From Eutreptiella sp. 'Long Island Sound 2002' (lineage: Eukaryota; Euglenozoa; Euglenophyceae; Eutreptiales; Eutreptiaceae): 64,000 nucleotides of DNA. The notes beneath the pieces were generated by a model. That model saw nothing but the letters and a program-made list of their open reading frames with translations. It was not told the DNA's origin and searched no databases. The stretch covers positions 53,396,385-53,460,384 of the forward strand of contig OZ038384.1 in assembly GCA_964036045.1 (NCBI GenBank). Direction: 5' to 3'. The position numbers and the translations under genes were made by a program. Below, piece by piece: positions 54,491-63,990 of the stretch; the first letter of the stretch is position 1, and each line of letters begins with the position of its first letter.

Positions 54491-56253
54491 TTATCGCGGG
54501 TAGTTATCGCGCACCCCTCCTCCATCCCTCCCTAGGACAAACAACACAAAACACTTGGCACAAAGCATGTATGGTCTTTTTTCATACAAAGTCATCAATG
54601 TCTGAGGCCTTGGGTGCCTCAGTCCCAAAAGCCCTTGCTCCAAGGCGTTCATGGACATGCAATGGTGCATGTGTCGGAGGGACATACCTCGCCGCACCAA
54701 GGACCAACCCTTAAAACAATTTTTGAGCCTCCTCTTGTAAGGCCCATGCCGATACTCCGTTGGGATGGAGGAAAACTGAAAAATGTTCCTCCATTTCTCG
54801 GCAAAAAAAGTGGAATGTGCCAAGCACTAATGGATCCACTTGGTGGGGGACCAACCTGAGTCACCCCACGCTTTTGAAAATTTTGTGGTCAACGCACGGT
54901 GGCGTTCCACTTGGGTTAGAGTGTACATCTCCCTCACCCTCCAAAGCTCATACAAACCCTCAATGCATTTCACCATGACATGCACAACAACCCATAACGG
55001 AGGTCCACCAGGGGTCCTCACTGTGGGGACATGCTCTTTGAGGGAATCGACAAATTGCCTTTGGAAGGGGGGGGGGGTTAGGAAAAATTTGGTGCTTGTA
55101 AGATCGAAATCTTTTTCTGTGGCCCTTGAGGCTGAGGGGAGACGCTCCCTCAGAGGGATGCCTGAGGTCTCATCCATCAGGGCTTGTTTGAAGGCCTGCA
55201 CAGCTGCAAGACCTTGGGCCTTACCAAGGGTACCAGGGGGTAGGGCCGGAAGGGTGGTCTCAATGCGCTTTGCAATGCCGTTTAGGATGCGGCATGCTGC
55301 ATGTTGGTAGTCCCCCGCCCGCATATTAGGGGTCACACTTCTCAAGAATGCCCCCCATCTTGAGGTGGACTCCAGCCCCCTTTGCTCAACAATACCATTG
55401 GGGTCTTTGCACAATCAACACTTAGACCCAGCCCCCCCCATTGCTTGCATCCCCTTCCCATCCCCTGTCAAAATGACAATGCAAGTCAAAAATTGATTTT
55501 GAAAGAGGACAACGTCCTCCTCCACATCCCTCACCTCTTCGTTGAGGTTGGCGGAGATGTCCAGGCTTCTCAAAAAAGCCTGTTCATCCCCGCCATCCAT
55601 GCAAAACCATGAGGCCCATAGTTTCACCTTCGAAGCATACTTTGCCCCCCCCCATACATTAACCCATACATCCGCACGGGTTGAGGATGCCTTCCACAAG
55701 GAAGTCGCATCAACTGAAATAACAACAATGGCAACGCCACTAGGGGGGGGTTTCCCAATAACTCGGGCCATAGATATTGCATTTTGCACAATTGAGTGCA
55801 AAGGCACATGGGCAGCTGCCCTATTGCGGCCTGTGGTAGACTTTACAATGGTTGTTTGGGGAAAGTAGGGCATGATCCGTTGCCCAACGGTCCTTAGGTC
55901 CCGTTTTGTGCAACGGCGGGGCATTCGCAAAAGGGCCCGCTGGGAAAGATGCATATGCATATGCATATGCTGCATGCCATGCGTAGCATGCTCAGGGCCT
56001 CATGCTCCTGAGCTGTGAATGCAAGATGGCCACCAAGTGGGCCAGACAGGACAGTGCACGCCCCACCACTTAAGCAAACTTCTCCTTTGGTGTTGGTGCC
56101 ACACACAATGTTTGGGTCACCCAATAGACCTCGCACCAGTCGCTGAACCGCCTTCAAACGCTGCCGCCGGGCCTTGGGGCACTGCAGATCGGTGTACCAC
56201 CGGAGGTTAGCTGTGTTGAGAGCCCTCAGGGCCTCATTGACAGGATTATTCAT
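54491..56253 (-). pseudogene. Element B transposase (D-D-CxxC-HxxxxH-E type)
   Basis: Start at 56253 (MNNPVNEALRAL). Landmarks on the minus strand: LLGDPNIVCG (aligned with LLVDPEAIVVEG of element E), LRMPRRCTKRDLRTV, SVDATSLWKASS (first Asp, near 55715), ILTGDGKGM (second Asp, 83 residues on, near 55465), GSKC then TGA where element A has Trp (CWLC), CRILNGIAKR, WVVVHVMVKC, KWIHWCLAH (near 54835) and FSSIPTEYRHGPYKRRLKNCFKGW, with the Glu 20 residues past the second His. The second-Asp-to-Glu interval is about 240 residues. Frame changes near 55930, 55080 and 54830. HxxLAH-x19-E matches the RAG1 spacing; 2-bp duplications fit CMC elements better. Confidence 0.8.
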
Positions 56254-56349
56254 GAAGAATAAGAGAGCTTGGGCAGGAAATGAGGGAGGGTTTTGAAGCA
56301 AGGGCACAAAAAACACACGCGATAACCCACGCGACAACCCCCGCGATAA

Positions 56350-56747
56350 CTAGGTTATCACCCCCTCCCCCTCTTGGCATGGCACACAAAGGCCGTCTTT
56401 GTGGGCGGCGCACAAAGTCATCCGGTTGCAGCCGTAGCAATTGGCTACGACCTTCCCCATACGCCTAACCGCCCCACACTGGACTGTCTTGGCCACCCGG
56501 CCACCAGGTGCCCCCAGCTCGGGCCTCTTAATGGACTGGGTCACGTGCAGGTTGGGGAATCGAAGATTCCCCCCTTGGGTTAGCTCAATGGCAAAAAATG
56601 CCATGAGGCGGGGGTGGCTCCACCCCGTGGGGGAGGCCTTGGGAATCCCCGACCCCCGGTGGACATCAAGGGCATTAAAAAAAAAGGCAAAGCCCCTCTT
56701 GAATGGCACAGCCCTCTCCACCCAAGGGTCAGGGAACCCCGAACTAC
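56350..56747 (-). pseudogene. Element B dioxygenase, C-terminal part
   Basis: Continues the dioxygenase after element D: SGFPDPWVERAVPFKRG aligns with TGLPDPWVQAPMAPLDIG of element C. Then NALDVHRGSG gives the distal His (near 56663) and SHPRLMAFF the likely 2-oxoglutarate-binding Arg (near 56615). The protein ends with a Cys/His cluster (ANCYGCNRMTLCAAHKDGLC and CQEG), possibly a zinc-binding tail. The frame joins exactly to 61083-61904 when element D and one duplication copy are removed. Confidence 0.8.
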
Positions 56748-57170
56748 TTAGGCGTCACAAGTCCACCCCCCACCTGGCGCTATGGCCCACGGAAGTCCAT
56801 GTTGTAATGAGGGGAAAAGTATGTGAAAAGGGGTGTTATTTTTTGGGTACCCAAACCCCCTTGGTGGCAACATGCAAAAACAAGGTGTGTATTTCAAATA
56901 TATGCCATTATTTGCATTTCTGGAAACACACAGATTTTCAAAATAAAGACATTCAATCACCAAAATATAGTGTTGTTTTACATTTAGACCACTGCATTCC
57001 AGTGTGTGTGGGGGGGGGGGGGGGCTGCATATTTTTCTCTCCCCTTTGTTCGAGGTTGATCACAGAACCCCCCTATACACCACACATGAGGGAACCCCAA
57101 ACATACCTTTCATTGAAGCACACAGAAAACTATCCCAAAGCATGTACTTGTATTTCCTATTTTAACCAAC

Positions 57171-57494
57171 CTGGCCGAAACTTCGGCCAGCTCTTCGAAA
57201 AATGTCCAAACACATGGTCCTATTTGACAGACAGGCCTAAGCTGGCCGAAATTTCGGCCAGGTCCATCGAAACTCCGAATATGATCACTGAAATGGGTAC
57301 CTAAGACAGTAGACATGAGCAAGGAACACAGGAGCAGTGACATTTGAACAGGGTGTGCAACATAATATACTCAATTACAAGCAAATACTTGCCACCTGAC
57401 GAATCAAAGCAGACTTTTGCAGTGCCTATGGGGAAACACAGTAATAAAAGGCTGAAGAGGCTGAGGACTGCATGCTCGCCGAAATTTCGGCCAG
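57171..57494. promoter_or_regulatory. Element D palindrome cluster, left
   Basis: CTGGCCGAAATTTCGGCCAG or near-copies at 57171-57190, 57242-57261 and 57475-57494; a further one at 58885-58904 lies between two genes. Confidence 0.75.
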
Positions 57495-57533
57495 ACTTCA
57501 TGCTGACAGGCAATATAAGCAGCAGGACTGGCA

Positions 57534-58169
57534 TTAGCGCTTGCGCAGACCAGATGCACGGGGCTTCTTAGCACCTGTGTTAGCAGGAGGCTTGGCAGGG
57601 GCTGCAGCACGAGGCTTGGCAGTGGCAGAGTTCTGTGACTGTGTGTTTCCACCCTGGGATGGTGAAAAATGATTCACGAAAGTATTCATACCTTTGCCAG
57701 TAGGGGCAACATTGCCTGAGGAGGAAGCTGGGGTGGCCTGAGCGCACTGCGTGCCACTGGGTGAGGGGGCAGGGGCAGTTTTGGGTTTCTTCTTTGGAGT
57801 GTGTGTCTCTGGTTGCGACTCTGCCTCCCCATCTTGCTCCTCAGGATCCTCATCTACATACCTCACCCCAGAACAATCCACAGGAAAGCCTGCCCCAAAG
57901 TCGTGGTACACATCCTCCCACGACTTGGGGGGGCACGTGTCGGCGTTGGTGATACCTGCTCTGATGAGCTGAACAAAGTCATCGGGCACAACAGTCTCCT
58001 CACCCAAAAGGGCACACACAACATTACAGTCCTTGGAAAACCTGGTAGACATCATGCTTGCAAAATACACAGACAGAGTCCCCAGCAAAAACCAGTTGCC
58101 TGCCCGTTCTGGGACCGGAACCAGGCTCAAAAGAAATGAGAATATTTCAACAGGCATCACAGACGACAT
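57534..58169 (-). CDS. Element D protein 3, unknown, basic tail
   Basis: A 211-residue frame ending TAA at 57534. The first half is hydrophobic and helical (VEIFSFLLSLVPVPERAGNW, LLGTLSVYFASMMSTRF), followed by an acidic region (VDEDPEEQDGEAES). The C-terminal half is Lys/Pro/Ala/Ser-rich and basic, ending KKPRASGLRKR, like a histone-tail or nuclear localisation sequence. Start at 58169 follows the preceding gene by about 40 bases. No family recognised. Confidence 0.6.
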   Translation of the reverse strand: MSSVMPVEIFSFLLSLVPVPERAGNWFLLGTLSVYFASMMSTRFSKDCNVVCALLGEETVVPDDFVQLIRAGITNADTCPPKSWEDVYHDFGAGFPVDCSGVRYVDEDPEEQDGEAESQPETHTPKKKPKTAPAPSPSGTQCAQATPASSSGNVAPTGKGMNTFVNHFSPSQGGNTQSQNSATAKPRAAAPAKPPANTGAKKPRASGLRKR

Positions 58170-58209
58170 GGGTCATTCAGTAAAAGCCACGTAACGGGGC
58201 AGCCTGTTA

Positions 58210-58803
58210 TCAAAGGCAGTGGCAGAACAAATGTAAAACAAGATGGGACGTAGAAGTGTACAGCGGGGTCTTGCTTGATAAATTGTAAAGTGCAACATCA
58301 CATTGATACATATCCTCAGCCACAGTGGCCTTCAAAGCAGCAACAGTGGCTTTCACATCAGCAGACTCACCCGCAATGAACACAGGCACACCGGACAAAA
58401 GCAGCTGCGCAACCAGGTTATGCAAACCAGCTGTATGGAGGCGGGGCACCTCAATGACACAAGCAGCAAAGGGCAGTGAACTAATGATACTGGGAACAGG
58501 GACTCCACAACGCATTGCCATCAGTTCCACACGGCCTGACTCTGCAATGAGTTTGCCCGTGCTTGACTCAACGAGGGACTCCCTAGCACACTGGATACTG
58601 ACCAGACCAGTATCAGATTTTTCACAAACAGGCTTAGCAACAGGCTTCTGCAACAATCCCCGCAGCCCCTCATATTTGGGTTCCTTCCAAAGAGGGGCCT
58701 TAATTACTGCTGACCATGGGGGCCAGGGGTTTTCTTCAGTCCAGGTCCAACTGCCATAGGCTACCTTCAGGTGTGATGCAATAGCGCACTGCCTTTTGGC
58801 CAT
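58210..58803 (-). CDS. Element D protein 2, unknown
   Basis: A 197-residue frame ending TGA at 58210. It includes SWTWTEENPWPPWSAVIKAP, KPVCEKSDTGLVSIQCAR, AESGRVELMAMRCGVPVPSI and HNLVAQLLLSGVPVFIAGES. Looks globular, without transmembrane segments or known motifs. It lies between a candidate transposase and the basic-tail protein on the same strand. Confidence 0.6.
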   Translation of the reverse strand: MAKRQCAIASHLKVAYGSWTWTEENPWPPWSAVIKAPLWKEPKYEGLRGLLQKPVAKPVCEKSDTGLVSIQCARESLVESSTGKLIAESGRVELMAMRCGVPVPSIISSLPFAACVIEVPRLHTAGLHNLVAQLLLSGVPVFIAGESADVKATVAALKATVAEDMYQCDVALYNLSSKTPLYTSTSHLVLHLFCHCL

Positions 58804-58914
58804 CTCGATAGTACCAAGTATGGCTGCAGACAGGTGGTACCACAGGGTGGGCTCCTATTGTGCATTAATTGAACGACACACAAGCTGGCCGAAATTTCGG
58901 CCAGGTCGGTCGAT

Positions 58915-60381
58915 TTATTCGAATACAAACCCCTGTTTGACGAATACATACATACCTCTGTTGTTGTTCACAAGCCCATTGGTAACCGCCTCGGGATGAA
59001 GAATGTGCCAGGACCACATCTGGCCTTTTTTCTCACCCAGCTCCTCAGAGTGGATACACCCTAGGGAGGCGGAATGCCACTGACTCCAAAACAAAAGAGC
59101 AACAGCGGTGGTTTTCACATACTCCGTGGTTAACTGTTCCTCGGGCTTTAGGATGTTCAGCATGAGCAGTAGGGACATCTCAAGTGCCTGCTTAGCTACA
59201 ATACCGGAACCTGCCCCCCGTCCCTCCCAGTTGCACTCACGAACCAAAGTCCCAATGCTGAAAGCAGCTGGACAGTATGTGTACAGCAAAGCCTTATGGG
59301 CTAATAACATACGCAAACCCTTGCGCTGAATGGGTGTCAAGTCCCGCTGGCTATTGAGCAGGGAAGTGACGCGCTCATCTAGTCTGCCTCTATTGGACGA
59401 TGTGGCTAGCATGAGTCCAAGCAACGTCTTCTCCATATGGATGACCTTGACCTTGCGAGGGAGGATAGACCCAACCTGAAGGCTGTTCCCCTGCTCCAAA
59501 AACTTAATGAACGGCAGGAACGCCCTGTAGATCATTTCAACGCGATACCTATAGCTATGCCATACTCCGTACACCAAAGGAAAACCCAACACTAATTGTG
59601 GTACATTCCAGGGAACATAAGCAGCACCATAACACAGCTTAAGTAGGGCAAAGTGTATTTTCATGTCCACAAGCAGCGGAACACAGTGTCTGGTGCGGTG
59701 TTCCACACATGACAAATCAACCACGAGTTGCAAAAGCTCTTTGTGTGTGCCGGAGCGGAGCTCAGACAGGAAAAAGGGTCTCCAGTTGAGGGAACGAACA
59801 TTTTTTCTGGCAATATCCAAAGGAGCACGAACCCAAACTCTCTGAATACCTTGGTTGGCAACATCAATACGATCAAACAATGCTCTATGTGAGCGAAAGA
59901 TGTCATCAGCAACCTTTGGTAACCTGGCCTCAATTTCGGCCAGCTCCGGCAGACCCCGGTATGCAGGTAGGGCAGTAGTGTGCAAAACAGCAACAGCTGT
60001 ACAGTTTAGGGTTAAGTCGGGTGAATGGGGATCAGCTCCCGACCTGTAACGCCTCAGGTTATCAAACCATATACAAACTTGCCTACGGTGCATGGTGTTC
60101 TACAAGTTGTGTGCTGCTAGTCCAGCACGATGGTGAATGAACTCCTGCTTAGTGTTACACTGACCAAGGACTCCTACCTTACGGCGTTGGCGGCAGGACA
60201 TAATACCCCAGTTGTAACCAGACCCACAGTTAGAGTATGGGAGGGCCATACGGCGCAGCAGGCAGTATAGGGCATGGAACTGTGACAAAAATGTCATGTA
60301 CCATCTTGGGGGCTTCTTCTCAGTGGCGGCAGCCTGCAACTGTGTCAGGGAGTGCTGGCTCCTGCGATTCTTCCGCAACAA
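58915..60381 (-). CDS. Element D candidate transposase
   Basis: A frame from 60381 with an in-frame TAG at 60100, then 392 residues to TAA 58915. Upstream part: KPPRWYMTFLSQFHALYCLL and YSNCGSGYNWG. Main part: QVCIWFDNLRRYRSG (candidate first Asp), LPLLVDMKIHFALLKLCYG-like segment (candidate second Asp), then FSIGTLVRECNWEGRGAGSG (candidate Glu). The D-D-E order and spacing fit an RNase H-fold transposase, and the gene lies in an element with inverted repeats and a duplication. The family is not recognised, so the enzyme call is inference. The stretch ELAEIEARL is encoded by a degenerate copy of the element palindrome. Confidence 0.55.
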
Positions 60382-60581
60382 GAGTCAGAATTGCAAAAGC
60401 TTTTGCAGAGTCCCACCACGTAATGCATTTCGCAACAGCCCTTTGGCTGTAGTAGCAAAAGCACCAGTAGCTGCAGCATGTACAACATTGACAGTAATAG
60501 CAGAAGACATTAATGCTGAGACAAGAAAACAGTTATGTAGGAGTGTATGGTGTAATACTCATGAACAACGACAATTGCAAG

Positions 60582-60882
60582 CTGGCCGAAATTTCGGCCA
60601 GGTGTGTTCAAAGGGGAAATAATTGCTTAAATGTTCAAAAATAGGAAAAGCTGGCCGAAATTTCGGCCAGACCGCCCAAAAACCAGAATATAAGTGCTTG
60701 AATAGTGAACAGACCAAAAAGCTGGCCGAAATTTCGGCCATCCCTAAGAAAAATGAAAATAACTATGCCTATTCACCAGGAAACCAACAAGCTGGCCGAA
60801 ATTTCGGCCAGAAGGGTCAAAAACTGCATATACACATAGTTGTTTGCAATGTTACCCAAAACCTGGCCCAAATTTCGGCCAG
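60582..60882. promoter_or_regulatory. Element D palindrome cluster, right
   Basis: Five copies at 60582-60601, 60651-60670, 60722-60740, 60792-60811 and 60863-60882, spaced about 70 bp, upstream of the first element D gene. Probable transposase binding or promoter sites. Confidence 0.8.
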
Positions 60883-61082
60883 CTTCAGAAAAACGTCAAA
60901 TACAACACACTAGAAGACGGGGATACACAAGGCTAACACATCAACACGTATTTCAACGGGTGTCACACAGCTCTGCCAACAACTTTGGTCACATACGTCA
61001 AATAACATACTCAAAGTAGAAATGTAGAATATTGTCAAATCGCGCGTATACGGGGTCCTAGAGGGTGGGCAACTTGTGACGC

Positions 61083-61960
61083 CTAAGAACTACTAGAGGG
61101 CACAAAAAGAAAATGAGACCCATCCTCCTCCTCATGATTATGGGTGAGCATAATAAGGCAATTGACAATCAATGTGCCTTCACGAATGGTGTAGGGGATG
61201 GCGTCGCGATGGAGGTGTTGGGGGGTGTGGTCATAGCTCGAAATTTCGGCCATGTCAAGGATGGTGCAGCTCCATCCGACACCCCCCACCACAATCTTCT
61301 TCGCCGTCTCAAACACACGATCTGGCACCCTTTTGAGGACTGGCAGATCATGGAGCTTGTGGGGGTTGTGCTTGTGGTGGTTGGCACCCCCATAGTTGCC
61401 ATACAATGTGCGGCGGGTCCCAGAATCTTGGGGCCTGCCAACAATGGGGGGGTTCTCGTTGCAAATGGGTGCCTTCTCTGAGAGACGCACCCTATGCAAA
61501 TCATCCAAAAGACTTTGCAACTGCACATCACTCAAAAAATCGTGCCCCAGGAGGTGGTTGACCACCAGCCTTCCCCCCACCGTCAGCACAAGGTCATTGG
61601 GGTCCCTATTAAAGGCCCCCAAGGGCTCGGCGGCAACCACCTCCTCCGCCTCCCCAATAAGCGGGGTTGTTGCCCCAAATGGAAAAAGAATCACCCCCTG
61701 CCCCGAAATAATGTTGGGAGTGGTGACCCCATACCACTCACGCTCCCACTCCCTTGTGGGGCAAAGGGAGTGCATGGGGAGATTGTTTTCGGGGTCGTCA
61801 GTGCAGACCCGGCGGGTGTTGTGGGTGAGGGGTTGGGGGAACCAACCATCCGACTCCCCCTTCCCCTTACCCGGTCGGATCCTTACCTTCTGGGCACTAA
61901 TCATGAGGGAAGGTGGGCAGCAACAAGGGCCATTACAAATGATATGAAAGCTTTGAGAGC
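61083..61960 (-). pseudogene. Element B dioxygenase, N-terminal and HRD part
   Basis: Minus strand; ORF from 61904, with an upstream MALVAAH start near 61935 matching MALAAAH of element A but separated by a stop, so the N terminus is deleted relative to A. The 61904-61083 frame reads WYGVTTPNIISG, NHLLGHDFLSDVQLQSLLDDL, TRRTLYGNYGGANHH and VGWSCTILDMAEISS, then QHLHRDAIPY (His-x-Asp, near 61205) and NCLIMLTHNHEEEDGSHFLFVP. It stops at element D and resumes at 56747. The HRD block aligns with QCWHRDINL of element C. Confidence 0.8.
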
Positions 61961-61984
61961 TAAAGCGAAAAGGGGAAACATAAA

Positions 61985-62165
61985 ATGAAGCGCGATAACC
62001 TACGCGATAACTCGCGCGATAACTAGTTATCGCGCGATAACCGGTTATCGCGCGATAACCCCCGCGATAACCCCCGCGATAACCCCCGCGATAACTAGGT
62101 TATCGCGCGATAACCCACGCGATAACTAGTGCTCTATTCCGTTCTAACCCCGTTCTAACTAGTTA
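61985..62165. promoter_or_regulatory. Element B subterminal CGCGATAAC palindrome cluster
   Basis: At least ten CGCGATAAC units, several as GTTATCGCGCGATAAC, lie just upstream of the dioxygenase start. They could act both as transposase sites and as promoter elements. Confidence 0.65.
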
Positions 62166-62310
62166 GAGCACAGAAAGATCAAATCGCAAAAAGTGCAAAA
62201 CGGGCAATATCGAGCAAACGAAACATGCAAGGCACATTGTTGCATCATAGTGCACCCATGTAACATGTGAAATTCCGGGTTCCAACCATATTAACAACAC
62301 CCAAAATTGG

Positions 62311-62347
62311 GGGGGTTCCGCACCACGCCCTAGAACGCTGCATCCCA
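62311..62347 (-). repeat. Element B right terminal inverted repeat
   Basis: Ends CCCTAGAACGCTGCATCCCA; complement of the left end. Confidence 0.9.
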
Positions 62348-62349
62348 TT

Positions 62350-63528
62350 GTCACGCAACCAATCGTTTGAGCACTCCAGTTGGCACTGATTTTTCCACTC
62401 CCTTGCAACATCAGCACAACTTGGCCGCTTGGAGGCATCTACGGGGCTTAGGAGCTCAACAAGGATGTCATAATGGTCACCCGTAAGAGTTGTTTGAACT
62501 TTACGCCGGTCCGCCTCATTTGCTCGTTTCCTCTTCTTCACAACGGTTTTGGCAGGAGTTGGTGACGATGTGGACGTTACAGTCTGCATGCTTGCTTGGC
62601 TACTATGTGCAGGGCTGGGTGGTGCAATGCACTGTATACTGCACTTTACGAAAGGGGCACTAAAGAGCTTCGCATTGAATGCAGTGGAATAGTACTGAAC
62701 CTTTTCCAAGACTTCACGTGCAGTCATGCGCAATGGTGCCTCCAACATGCTATCCATATTCCACCACACACCCTCATCGTCCTTGCGGAAGCACAACCGA
62801 TGTGCAGGTTTCATCAACGCGTGATTAGCATCATACTGAATTACCAATGCACAAAAGTCGTCATCACTTAGCCGCTCCACAGCAATAGCGGAATCAACGG
62901 GCAAAAGTGCAAATGAGCCATCATTGTGCGCGGCACCAACTACACGCACTAGAGCCGCTTGGAGAACGTCTTGACTATAGTCGCCCGAGGACGTACAGAA
63001 GGTTGTCCGCGGCAACATAGCCTCAGTACGCAGCTCATTCACCAGGTCCATAAACGAGTCTCTAGTGTATTGCCGCCGGCCCAATCGCATGTTCACTACA
63101 TGCAAGCCACAATGAGAACCAATTTGCTTCTCATGATGGAATGGGCACTGCAATGCTCCTCCAAAAAGCGAACCGGTGACAATGACTGTGTGTGGCGCTT
63201 GTGGTACCAATGTACAACCCACATCAATGACACGCAACCCCGTTTGTTCTTCAACCTCATGAGATACCGCAGCGACAAGAGCTTGCACACTTGACGTATC
63301 CACCAAATTGTCGGGGAGCTCCACACGGACCGAGATGAACACGTCCACACTTGGAGCACCCGGGCCACCTCCTCCCCCGGGTCCACCAAAATAGCCACGA
63401 AACACAACGGAAGGCTCCGAAGGAGACTTCCAACCGAAAGAAGTGTCGGTAACATTTGAAGCTTCTCCCCACAAAGGGAGCAGCAGAAAAAGAAATAGCA
63501 AAAATTTCAAGAGCATTTTGAGCTGCAT
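62350..63528 (-). CDS. Josephin-like cysteine protease domain protein with SANT-like C terminus, interrupted by element B
   Basis: From ATG 63528 a hydrophobic N terminus (KMLLKFLLFLFLLLPLWGEAS) resembles a signal peptide. A Gly/Pro linker follows (GPGGGGGPGAP). The core matches the Josephin pattern of ataxin-3: CPFHHEKQIGSHCGLHVVN (candidate catalytic Cys in GSHCGLH), SGDYSQDVLQAAL, then LVIQYDANHALM...CFRKDDEGVWWNMDSML, holding candidate His and Asn/Asp residues. Josephin domains cleave ubiquitin chains. A basic linker (VVKKRKRANEADRRK) leads to a helical VAREWKNQCQLE segment like a Myb/SANT start, cut by element B at 62349. Combination of secretory leader and nuclear-type tail is odd. Confidence 0.6.
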
Positions 63529-63599
63529 GCAGAAATGACAGCAACAACCACCAAAATCTGTTAGAAGAAGTGCACATTCTACTGCTCTCTTCTACATAT

Positions 63600-63990
63600 T
63601 CCTTTGGCTACAATACGTACATTCACTACGCATCCACCCCTAAAAACCTGTTGGGAACGTACGTTGCCAACGCATGGAACGCACTGTTGGGAACGTGTGC
63701 TTTTCACAGGGGGAACAGGGGTGGATGCATATTGGCGTGTGGATGCAAAACCCGGATGCACGTATTCTACGTTCCCTACGTTCCCAACGTTTTGTACGTT
63801 TTCCTGCGCTTTCCACGTTCATTACGTTTTCTAGGGGGGGATGCAAAAAGGCGGGTGGATGCAAATCCCGGATTCACGTTTTCTACACGTTTTCCACGTA
63901 TCGTACGTTTTCTACGCATTGAACCCTGTTTTCTGACCCACGAGCAACGTTGCACTGCACTTCAGTTGTCACGGTGACGGTCTACACTCC
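63600..63990. repeat. ACGTTTTCTACG and GGATGCAAA short repeats
   Basis: Dispersed ACGTT[CT]CC/ACGTTTTC units and GTGGATGCAAA.CCCGGAT.CACG units. They resemble the subterminal clusters of other elements here, so another element may begin at the window edge. Confidence 0.5.

Larger units (their letters stand above)
56748..61086 (-). mobile_element. Element D: nested transposon inside the element B dioxygenase
   Basis: A 4.34-kb element with inverted repeats TTAGGCGTCACAAGT and its exact complement. Its target duplication is GAACTAC (56741-56747 and 61087-61093), possibly GAACTACT, so 7-8 bp. Palindromes CTGGCCGAAATTTCGGCCAG cluster near both ends. Three minus-strand genes lie inside, none recognised as a known family. 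Duplication length differs from elements A, B and C, so this is another superfamily. It is younger than element B. Confidence 0.85.
54200..62347 (-). mobile_element. Element B: dioxygenase-transposase transposon carrying nested element D
   Basis: Inverted repeats TGGGATGCAGCGTTCTAGGG plus CGTGGTGCGG are perfect at both ends. The target duplication is TT (54198-54199 and 62348-62349). The ends match element A. Removing nested element D (56748-61093 with one duplication) leaves a 3.8-kb element with the dioxygenase upstream of the transposase, both minus strand. TTATCGCGCGATAA palindromes lie at 54420-54520 and 61985-62165. It interrupts a Josephin-domain gene. Confidence 0.9.

Noticed and set aside
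55395-55420. TGA coding for Trp (CWLC motif of element B)
   Set aside because: A single TGG-to-TGA change in a copy with other breaks; many genes here end in TGA.
61231-61255. Another element D palindrome outside element D
   Set aside because: CGAAATTTCGGCCAT here is only a partial match within the dioxygenase coding sequence (MAEIS) and may be chance.
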